9,028 nt of DNA from Deltaproteobacteria bacterium. Its GTDB lineage: Bacteria; Myxococcota; B64-G9. Below are positions 1 to 6,268 of this stretch, piece after piece. A program made the position numbers and the translations under genes. Where the stretch lies: the NCBI GenBank assembly GCA_003647095.1, contig QMME01000150.1, positions 1 to 9,028 of the forward strand, in the 5' to 3' direction. Below the pieces are notes generated by a model. That model worked only from the letters and a program-made list of their open reading frames with translations, was not told the DNA's origin and did no database searches. The number at the start of each line of letters is the position of its first letter. Within the stretch, counting starts at the first letter, position 1.

Positions 1-363
1 CACTCCCGGGGTGTCGATGACGACGTCGCAGGAGCGGGAGCGGCCCAGGGTGATCTTGGAAGTGGGTGTCGAGGGGTTTCTCTTCACCAGTTCCACGGCG
101 CTGCACAGCGGTGGGAAATCGCTGGCGCCGGTGATGGCGGTGGCCAGTCCCGCGCCATGCAGCAGGGCTGACTCCAGGCTGGTCTCGACGGTGGAGAGGG
201 CCGATTGCGCGCCGGGGCGCGCCGGGTAGGAACGAACCAGCAGGAAGGGGTTGCGGTGCAGTTGCAGGAAGGTCTCGCTTCCCTTGCTGGCCAGCTGCCG
301 GGCCAGATCGTCGAGGTAACAGGGGGGGTGTTTGGTTGCCAGCAGGCATCTGTTCCGCTGCAT
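1..363 (-). CDS. FHA-domain protein, 5' part only
   Basis: The first 121 codons are present; the gene continues past the left edge. The ATG at 363-361 is preceded by a perfect Shine-Dalgarno AGGAGG (369-374 on the complement) at 5 nt spacing, which fixes the start. Residues 1-80 form a leader I do not recognise. From about residue 88 the sequence reads like the start of a forkhead-associated domain, with the diagnostic ITLGRSRSCDVVID at 104-117 (GR at 107-108, D113). FHA domains bind phosphothreonine peptides, and the conserved Gly-Arg loop is part of that site. The later Ser and His of the fold lie outside the window. The gene is divergent from a Ser/Thr kinase, so it is a natural candidate reader or substrate of one of the two kinases here (inference). 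A run of seven C falls at codons 12-14. FHA identity is fairly sure; full architecture is unknown. Confidence 0.85.
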   Translation of the reverse strand, partial: MQRNRCLLATKHPPCYLDDLARQLASKGSETFLQLHRNPFLLVRSYPARPGAQSALSTVETSLESALLHGAGLATAITGASDFPPLCSAVELVKRNPSTPTSKITLGRSRSCDVVIDTPGV

Positions 364-463
364 GGGCGCCTCCTGTTTCTGAATACCCGCCCGCGGCCAC
401 ATGTCGCACGACTTCACCGACCGTCGCTGTGCCGGGGACGTTGCCCGGCTGGATGGTCCATTT

Positions 464-473
464 CGTGATCACC
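464..473. promoter_or_regulatory. Palindromic CGTGATCACC site, candidate operator
   Basis: The 8-bp palindrome GTGATCAC (465-472) overlaps a second one, CACCGGTG (470-477), in the FHA/kinase 1 divergent intergenic region. It lies about 17-24 bp upstream of the kinase 1 -10 candidate, that is, in the -35 zone. The same 10-mer recurs in inverse orientation at the start-site region of the MNT-HEPN operon (8802-8811). Function as a binding site is inferred. Confidence 0.3.
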
Positions 474-485
474 GGTGCTCGTTCG

Positions 486-494
486 TGCTATTTT
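486..494 (+). promoter_or_regulatory. Candidate extended -10 promoter of kinase 1
   Basis: TGCTATTTT fits the extended -10 form TG-N-TATNNT and sits in the only AT-rich patch of the 169 bp FHA/kinase 1 intergenic region, about 40 bp before the GTG start. No good -35 hexamer lies 17 bp upstream. The complement of 490-495 reads TAAAAT, so the same patch could also supply a -10 for the divergent FHA gene. Kinase 2 has a matching TGCTATACT. Confidence 0.4.
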
Positions 495-532
495 ATGGCT
501 CGTTGTCCTGATTCGCGGGAGGTCGGTGAAGG

Positions 533-2440
533 GTGGCCGAGCACGACGTTGACAGACTGCTGATGTTCCTGCGCGGGGAACTTTCTGCCGGCGAGGCGGC
601 TGAGCTGGAACGCGAAGTCGATTCCAGTCCGCAGCTGCAGCGTCTGCTGGTGGCCCTGGCCCGCTCCGAGAGAGGGGAACATGGTGGTGCCGGGCAGCGG
701 CACCCGGACGAGGACGTGCTGCTGTTGCGCGGAGACCGGCTGGGTCGCTACGTGGTCCTGGACATGTTGGGGGCCGGCACCATGGGAGTGGTCTACAGTG
801 CTTTTGACCCCCACCTGGAGCGGCTGGTGGCCATCAAGTTCATTCGCCCCGGCCTGGTGTCCGAGCAGGGGGCGGAACGACTGGTACGGGAGGCGCGGGC
901 GGCGTCGGCGGTGGCCCACCCCAACGTGGTGGCCGTCTACGACCTGGGCTGGTTCGGCCGCGCACCATACCTGGTCATGGAGTACGTGCGGGGACGGACT
1001 CTGGATCGCTGGCTGGAGAAAGAAAGGCCCGAGCCGCGCCGGGTGTTGGAGAAGTTCATCCAGGCGGCCCACGGCCTGGCAGCCGCGCACCGCTCGGGAC
1101 TGGTCCACCGTGACTTCAAGCCCGCCAACGTGATGGTGGGCGATGATGGCAGGGTCCGGGTGACGGATTTCGGGTTGGCCCTGTCTTTTGGGCCGGATGC
1201 CTTGCGCAGGCACTCCGGTACCCCGGCTTACATGGCTCCGGAGCAGGCGGCGGGGAAAGTGATAGACGCCCGCAGCGACCAGTACAGTTTCTGCGCCGTG
1301 CTGCACCAGGCCCTCTTCTCGCAGCCTTCTTCCCGGCCCAGGCAGGCCGAAAGGCGCCCACTGCGCCCGTGGCGGGCCTTTACGGGCCGCCGGCCCCGTT
1401 CCGGCAGGATCCGGCGGGTGCTGCGCCGGGGAATGGCCGAGGATCCGGAACGTCGCTTCCCCTCGATGCAGGAGTTGATTGCCGCCCTGCAGCCGGGTCG
1501 TACCTGGAAGGTGCTTTGGCCGGCAATCCTGATACTGGCCGCCCTTGCCGTCGTGGTTACGCGGCAGGTTGTTACTCGGAGACCCCGGCCTTGCGAACTG
1601 GAGACGAACCTGGTGCCGGAGCTGTCCCGGTTCGGGGGCGAGGTAGGGAGCAACTACCGGGACCGCACCGGGCCCGGGCTGCCGGAGGCGTTACGCCGAG
1701 CCGTGGGCGTGCTACGGGACGGCAGCAGGAAACTTGCCGAGCAACGCCTGCTGGCTTGCCGGGCCACCCAGGAACGCGGCGCCCAGTCACTCTACACCCA
1801 GTGGCTGAGGTACCGTTGCCTGGACTGGCGGCTCTGGCAGCTGCGGGCCCTGGCCAGCGTCGTGGCCGGGCACGCCGATGATGACTTGTCCGCCCGTTTG
1901 CCGGGCGCGGTCGAGAAGCTGCCGGCAATCGCCGGCTGTCGCTCGGTGGAGTCGTTGTGGCGGATCGAGTACCCGGACTGGATGGTGTCGACCCGCTTCA
2001 TGTTGTCGCTGCTGGTGCCCGCGCACCTGGCCGTGGCCCTGGCGCAGCTGGGTTTTTACGATCCGGCGCGCCAGCTGGCCCTGGTGGTGGAGGAACAACT
2101 CCCCGGGCTGGACAGCGACGAGTTGCAGAGCCGCGTCCTGTTCATGCTGGCCAGGTATTTGCTGGCCGGCGGCGATCGGCAACAGGCGGCACCCTACCTG
2201 GAACGCGCCCTGGCCGCGGCCGCCCGGGCCCATGATGAATGGCTGGTAGCGGAAGTGGCCGTGGAGCTGGTGGGTTTGTACGTCGCGGGGAGGGAAGGTC
2301 GCCGGGATATCGACGTCCTGCTGGCGATGGCCGAACTGTTGCTGCGGCGGCTGGGCGATGGTAATTCGCTGCAGGAACGCCTGCACCGCTACCGGACGGA
2401 GTACTTGCGCCGGCGGGACGAGTCCCTCCAGGCCCGGTAG
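533..2440 (+). CDS. Transmembrane Ser/Thr protein kinase 1 with degenerate anti-sigma-like N-terminus
   Basis: This is a 635 aa kinase predicted to phosphorylate Ser/Thr residues in the cytoplasm. The start is GTG at 533, with GGGAGG 10 nt upstream. Residues 8-42 resemble an anti-sigma zinc-finger helix pair but lack Cys/His ligands. The kinase domain spans about 72-320: glycine loop GAGTMG 80-85, K102, helix-C E120, HRD 192-194 with K196 and N199, DFG 212-214, APE 235-237, DARSDQ 246-251. All catalytic residues are present. The alpha-G region is abnormal: the usual G-x-RPF-x-G is replaced by an Arg-rich stretch (14 Arg in residues 266-300). One membrane helix lies at about 327-343. The extracytoplasmic part has Cys at 354, 409, 429 and 469, then helices resembling degenerate TPRs (490-625). 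The gene is divergent from the FHA gene and converges on the sigma gene with a 6 bp gap. Kinase assignment is near certain; the target is unknown. Confidence 0.96.
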   Translation: MAEHDVDRLLMFLRGELSAGEAAELEREVDSSPQLQRLLVALARSERGEHGGAGQRHPDEDVLLLRGDRLGRYVVLDMLGAGTMGVVYSAFDPHLERLVAIKFIRPGLVSEQGAERLVREARAASAVAHPNVVAVYDLGWFGRAPYLVMEYVRGRTLDRWLEKERPEPRRVLEKFIQAAHGLAAAHRSGLVHRDFKPANVMVGDDGRVRVTDFGLALSFGPDALRRHSGTPAYMAPEQAAGKVIDARSDQYSFCAVLHQALFSQPSSRPRQAERRPLRPWRAFTGRRPRSGRIRRVLRRGMAEDPERRFPSMQELIAALQPGRTWKVLWPAILILAALAVVVTRQVVTRRPRPCELETNLVPELSRFGGEVGSNYRDRTGPGLPEALRRAVGVLRDGSRKLAEQRLLACRATQERGAQSLYTQWLRYRCLDWRLWQLRALASVVAGHADDDLSARLPGAVEKLPAIAGCRSVESLWRIEYPDWMVSTRFMLSLLVPAHLAVALAQLGFYDPARQLALVVEEQLPGLDSDELQSRVLFMLARYLLAGGDRQQAAPYLERALAAAARAHDEWLVAEVAVELVGLYVAGREGRRDIDVLLAMAELLLRRLGDGNSLQERLHRYRTEYLRRRDESLQAR

Positions 2441-2446
2441 CGCTGT

Positions 2447-3358
2447 TCAGACCCCTTCCTTCCACTCCACCGTGGCCAGCATGTCGTGGATACTGACGTC
2501 GAGGCGACTGAGCGCTATTTCCAGGATGCTTTCCAACCGCGGTCCGGACAGCCCCAGCCTGGCGCTCATGATGTCGCGGGTGTCTTCCACCAGGATCTGA
2601 CGGATCCTCTGCAGGCGGCGGGCCGCCGTGGCCCGGTGGATGTTGTAGATGCCGGCCAGGCGATCGATGCTCATTCCCGCCAGGTAGTGCAGGCGCAGCA
2701 GGTTTCTCTGGTGTGGTTCCAGTTTCAACACCGCCTGGCGGAAGCACTGCTTGAATTCATCCTGGTAGAGCTGCTTGAAGTGCTCCAGCTCCAGGTTGCC
2801 GGTGGTGGCGGGTACTTCCACGTATTCCGAAGCTTCGAAAAGAAGATCGCGTTTCCGGTCGCGGATCTGGTTAAGCGCCAGGTTGAGGATGGTCGCCCGC
2901 AACCAGCTTTTCAGGGGAGCCCAGGCAGCGAAGGACAGGATACGCGCCGGGCGCGATTCCTCGGATACCAGCAAGCGGTACTGGACCAGTTGCAGGATCT
3001 CTTCCCGTTCGTTTTCCCGCAGCTTCAGGTTGAGCAGGCTGGTTGCCGCCGGGCGCAGGAACTCGGACAAGAAGATGGCGATGGCCTGCTCGTCGCCCCG
3101 GGCGCAGGCGAAGCTCAGGTACAGCTCCTCGATGCGCAGCCGCTGCAGGGCCTGTTCCAGGGAAAGATCACTGCGCAGCGAACCGGCCAGGTGGGCGATG
3201 AAGGCGCCGCGTTCCACCGCGATGCCGGGCCAACGCGATTCCGCCCGGGCCAGCATGTCGGGCAACATCTCCGCCAGGGCCGGCCGCTCGGCCAACTGGC
3301 GACGATGCTCATCGCCCAGGTTTCGTGCCAGTACCTCGAGGTACTCCATGTCCGTCAT
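2447..3358 (-). CDS. Sigma-70-family RNA polymerase sigma factor (Myxococcales type)
   Basis: This is a 303 aa (or 300 aa) alternative sigma factor that would direct RNA polymerase to a dedicated promoter set. An N-terminal extension (1-75, with helix-rich LAGSLRSDLSLEQALQRL) precedes region 2 at about 78-170 (EEILQLVQYRLLV, PLKSWLRATILNLALNQIR). Region 4 is at about 203-258, with a clear helix-turn-helix, GMSIDRLAGIYNIHRATAARRLQRI. A C-terminal tail of about 45 residues follows. The 'acid-acid-x-x-Q ... PLxSWLR' wording and size match the Myxococcales-specific sigma family (TIGR03001 from memory; not searched). No anti-sigma gene is adjacent; instead kinases lie on both sides, one carrying an anti-sigma-like segment, so control by phosphorylation is plausible. 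There is no Shine-Dalgarno before either ATG (3358 or 3349). A promoter seven bases before the second ATG suggests a leaderless transcript starting at 3349. Confidence 0.95.
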   Translation of the reverse strand: MTDMEYLEVLARNLGDEHRRQLAERPALAEMLPDMLARAESRWPGIAVERGAFIAHLAGSLRSDLSLEQALQRLRIEELYLSFACARGDEQAIAIFLSEFLRPAATSLLNLKLRENEREEILQLVQYRLLVSEESRPARILSFAAWAPLKSWLRATILNLALNQIRDRKRDLLFEASEYVEVPATTGNLELEHFKQLYQDEFKQCFRQAVLKLEPHQRNLLRLHYLAGMSIDRLAGIYNIHRATAARRLQRIRQILVEDTRDIMSARLGLSGPRLESILEIALSRLDVSIHDMLATVEWKEGV

Positions 3359-3386
3359 TCTATGGTTGTCACCGGCGCCTTGGCAA
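3357..3386 (-). promoter_or_regulatory. Candidate sigma-70 promoter of the sigma gene
   Basis: On the complement, TTGCCA (3381-3386, 5/6 to TTGACA) is followed by 18 bp and TAGAAT (3357-3362, 5/6 to TATAAT). The -10 overlaps the first possible ATG and ends exactly 7 nt before the second ATG (3349-3347). Transcription would start at or beside that ATG. The absence of a ribosome-binding site fits leaderless translation. Not experimentally supported. Confidence 0.4.
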
Positions 3387-3432
3387 CGATCGTCGGCCCG
3401 GCGAGGCCGGCCATGAGATGGGGGCGTTTTTT

Positions 3433-3441
3433 TGCTATACT
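3433..3441 (+). promoter_or_regulatory. Candidate extended -10 promoter of kinase 2
   Basis: TGCTATACT (TG-N-TATACT, 5/6 to TATAAT plus the TG extension) follows a run of seven T in an otherwise GC-rich stretch. It lies 66 bp before the ATG. No -35 hexamer is evident at 17 bp, which is tolerable for extended -10 promoters. It would start transcription near 3448. Confidence 0.45.
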
Positions 3442-3456
3442 ATTCATTCAGCCGGT

Positions 3457-3471
3457 TGCCGGTCACCGGCA
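3457..3471. promoter_or_regulatory. 15-bp perfect palindrome in kinase 2 leader, candidate operator or hairpin
   Basis: TGCCGGT-C-ACCGGCA is a perfect 7-bp inverted repeat around a single central base. It falls about 9-23 bp downstream of the predicted kinase 2 start site, inside the 5' leader and within the sigma/kinase 2 divergent region. As DNA it has the form of a dimeric-repressor site; the one-base centre makes a tight RNA hairpin less favourable. Function is inferred. Confidence 0.35.
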
Positions 3472-3507
3472 GGCCGGCGCCCGGCGCGGAGGCGGGATAA
3501 CGAGGCC

Positions 3508-6204
3508 ATGGCCAGGGACGGAGACGGCAAGGAAGAGTCGGCCGGCAGGCGACTGTCGCTGACGGACGAGCAGGCCCTGCGGCGGCTCATGGAGGACAGC
3601 CGGGAGACCGAGATCGAGACCCTCCACGATGTCCCCCCCCCGGTCAGGCAACGCCACCAGGACCTGCCTCCGGGCACCCTGGTGGGGCGCTACGTGGTCC
3701 AGCGCAAGATCGGGCAGGGGGGAATGGGAGCGGTCTACCATGCCTTCGATCCCGATCTGGAGCGGAAGGTGGCGCTCAAGCTCCTGGCCGTGCGCCGGGG
3801 AAACCTGAGCCGGGCACGCGAAAGGCTGCAGCGCGAGGCGCATGTCCTGGCCCGGCTCTCCCATCCGAATGTCATCACCGTCTATGACGCCGGCATCTAC
3901 GGCGACAGCATCTTCATCGCCATGGAGTTCGCCGCGGGGGTGTCCTTGCGCAGATGGCTCAAGCAGCAGCATCCCTCCTGGCGGCGGATAATGTCGGTGA
4001 TGCTGCAGGCCGGGCAGGGACTGGCTGCGGCACATGGCGCGGGCATCATCCACCGTGATTTCAAGCCGGAGAACATCATCGTCTCCACCGATGAACGTGC
4101 CTGGGTGCTGGACTTCGGCCTGGCCCGGGCCTCTCTGGAAGAGGTTTCCCCGCTTCCGGTTCCCTTGTCCGACGACTCTTCGCCGTTTCCCCCGGTGAAC
4201 AGCGTCGAGCCGCTTACCGTGGAAGGGGTCCTCATGGGTACTCCGGGTTACATCGCCCCGGAGCAGTACCGGGGGGAGCCGGTTGACGCCAGGAGTGACC
4301 AGTTTTCCTTCTGCGTCACCCTGTTCGAGGCCCTGTACGGCTGCCGACCCTTTTCGGGAAAATCGCACCGTGAGCTGCGAGACAACATCCTGGCCGGGAA
4401 GGTATGCCAGCCGCCGGCCGACAGCAAGGTGCCGGCGCGCATTCACGCCGCCCTGCTCCGGGGGCTGTCCGCCGACCCGCGGCAACGTTACCCCTCGTTG
4501 TCGGAGTTGCTGCAGCAACTGCACGAACGTCCCCGGCTCGTCGGCTATCGGCGGCCCCTGCTGGCAGCCGCCCTGTTGTTGCTGCTGGGCGTTGGCCTGT
4601 TCGTCTGGAGCGGCCGGCCTGACTTGCCTTGCCAGGGGGTGGAGCGGCAGCTGCAGGGAGTATGGGATGAACGGGTGAAGGGACGGGTACAGCGGGCCTT
4701 CCGGGCCAGCGGTGCACCGGCAGCAGACGACAGCTATCGTTTGACCGCCGCCGTCCTGGACCGCTATGCCCGCCATTGGCAGGAGGCGGCCAGCCAGGCC
4801 TGTGTCGCCGCCTACGAAAGGCCGGCGGAGATCTTCGACCGCCGCCGGGCCTGCCTGCAACGACACCTGGGACAATTACGGGCGTTGACCAGCCTGTTTG
4901 CCGGCAGTTCGGACAAGCAAGTCGTCGACCAGGCGGTACAGGCGGCGGCCAGCTTGCCCCGCATACAGGAGTGTGCCGATGACAGGCGGCTGGCCTCGCC
5001 GGTGGCGCCGCCTCCCGGGCAAGCCCGGGTGGAGGTGGAGAGGATCCAGGCCCGGCTCGATGACGCCGAGGCGAGGCTGCGAACCGGCCGCTACCACCAG
5101 GGGACCGTCCTGGCCCGGGAGGCCGTGGACGCGGCCCGGCACCTGGGATACCGGCCGTTGCTATCGCGGGCCCTGCAACTGTACGGCTGGCTCAGTGCCC
5201 GGGACGGCAAGATCGAGGCCGCGCAGGAGAGTCTCCGGCAGGCCTGTACGGAGGCCGCCGCCAGCGGTGTCAGCGAGGTGTTGGCCCGGGCGGCGCTGCA
5301 GCTGCTGTACGTGGAGAGCAACCTGAAGGTGAAGCCGGCCCAGGGTTTGCTGGCCATGCCCGTCGTCGATGCCCTGATTACGCTGGCCGGCGACGATGTT
5401 CTGCTGCGGGCCCGGTTCTTGTGCGACACCGGCCTGTTGTTGTTGCGCAGCGGCGAGAAGAGCAGGGCCCTGGGCAACTTCCAGAAGGCCAGGGAACTGC
5501 TGGCCGGGGCCATGGGGGAGGACCACCCCGAGGTGGCCCATACGCTCAACCTGGCCGGCAATGCCCTGGTGGAGATGAAAGATTACCGGGCGGCCAGGAA
5601 AACACTCGAGAAAGCGCTGCAGATCTGGCGGCGGACTCTGGGGCCCACCCACCCCCGGGTGGCGATCATCTACAACAACCTGGCCGATGTCCTGTCCAGC
5701 CAGGGCGAGGTCGACAAGGCCCTGGAGTACATCAAGCGGACACTGGCCATCTACCGCCAGCGACTGGGGGCTGATCACCCCAAGGTGGGTATCGCTTACA
5801 CCAATCTGGCCATGTTGATGAAGAAGCAGGGCAGGTGCACCGATAGCCTGGAGTATTTCCGGCGAGCGGCAGGGATTTTCAGAAAGTCGCTGGGCGAAGA
5901 CCATCCCCTGTTGGCCTATTGCCTGGACGGCGAGGGCGGGTGCCTGCTGGCGGCCGGCGTTCACGCGCGTTCCGTGGCCTTGCTGGAGCGGGCCCTGGCC
6001 ATTCGCCGGCAGGGCCGGGTGCCGGAAAAGTTGCGGGCCGAGACCATGTTCGCCCTGGCCCGGGCCTTGTGGGGAGGCGGCGGGGACCGTGGGCGGGCCC
6101 TGTCGCTGGCCCGGCGGGCGCGGGCGTTGTTCGCCGGCAGCGATGCCGCCAAGGGCCGGCTGGTGTCTGCCTGGATGAGCAGGCATCAGCGGTCCGACAG
6201 GTGA
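3508..6204 (+). CDS. Transmembrane Ser/Thr protein kinase 2 with TPR sensor/scaffold domain
   Basis: This is an 898 aa kinase. ATG 3508 is chosen over upstream in-frame starts because those precede the promoter and overlap the divergent sigma gene; GGAGG at 3488-3492 is distant, GAGG at 3502 close. The kinase domain spans about 60-340: GQGGMG 69-74, K91, E110, HRD 182-184 with K186 and N189, DFG 202-204, APE 250-252, DARSDQ 260-265. All catalytic residues are present. The activation segment is long, with a Ser/Pro-rich insert at 210-236. A membrane helix lies at 350-367. The extracytoplasmic domain has Cys at 375, 432, 449 and 489, matching kinase 1. TPR-like helices follow from 505, then four kinesin-light-chain-type TPRs whose G-x-x-HP motif recurs exactly every 42 residues (H673, 715, 757, 799), a protein-binding scaffold. 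Nine C's run through codons 42-45. A TGACC/GGTCA hairpin (6202-6215) overlaps the stop without a U-tract. Confidence 0.96.
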   Translation: MARDGDGKEESAGRRLSLTDEQALRRLMEDSRETEIETLHDVPPPVRQRHQDLPPGTLVGRYVVQRKIGQGGMGAVYHAFDPDLERKVALKLLAVRRGNLSRARERLQREAHVLARLSHPNVITVYDAGIYGDSIFIAMEFAAGVSLRRWLKQQHPSWRRIMSVMLQAGQGLAAAHGAGIIHRDFKPENIIVSTDERAWVLDFGLARASLEEVSPLPVPLSDDSSPFPPVNSVEPLTVEGVLMGTPGYIAPEQYRGEPVDARSDQFSFCVTLFEALYGCRPFSGKSHRELRDNILAGKVCQPPADSKVPARIHAALLRGLSADPRQRYPSLSELLQQLHERPRLVGYRRPLLAAALLLLLGVGLFVWSGRPDLPCQGVERQLQGVWDERVKGRVQRAFRASGAPAADDSYRLTAAVLDRYARHWQEAASQACVAAYERPAEIFDRRRACLQRHLGQLRALTSLFAGSSDKQVVDQAVQAAASLPRIQECADDRRLASPVAPPPGQARVEVERIQARLDDAEARLRTGRYHQGTVLAREAVDAARHLGYRPLLSRALQLYGWLSARDGKIEAAQESLRQACTEAAASGVSEVLARAALQLLYVESNLKVKPAQGLLAMPVVDALITLAGDDVLLRARFLCDTGLLLLRSGEKSRALGNFQKARELLAGAMGEDHPEVAHTLNLAGNALVEMKDYRAARKTLEKALQIWRRTLGPTHPRVAIIYNNLADVLSSQGEVDKALEYIKRTLAIYRQRLGADHPKVGIAYTNLAMLMKKQGRCTDSLEYFRRAAGIFRKSLGEDHPLLAYCLDGEGGCLLAAGVHARSVALLERALAIRRQGRVPEKLRAETMFALARALWGGGGDRGRALSLARRARALFAGSDAAKGRLVSAWMSRHQRSDR

Positions 6205-6268
6205 CCGGTTGGTCAGGGCGGCAGTCTCTCGATGACGCCGGCAGGGATGTGGCAAGGAGGCCGCCGGT

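Noticed and set aside
3325..3507. 61-residue N-terminal extension of kinase 2
   Set aside because: Starts at 3325 or 3418 would precede the predicted promoter and, for 3325, overlap the divergent sigma gene. The translated extension has no recognisable content.
2486..3562. 358-codon plus-strand open frame opposite the sigma gene
   Set aside because: It is antisense to a clear sigma factor; the Gln/Val/Gly-rich translation reflects codon complement rather than a protein.
3463..4875. 470-codon minus-strand open frame opposite kinase 2
   Set aside because: It lies wholly antisense to a gene with all kinase motifs, has low-complexity Gln/Pro/Gly-rich translation and no ribosome site. It is typical of GC-rich shadow frames, as are 488-1306 (-) and 5161-6255 (-).
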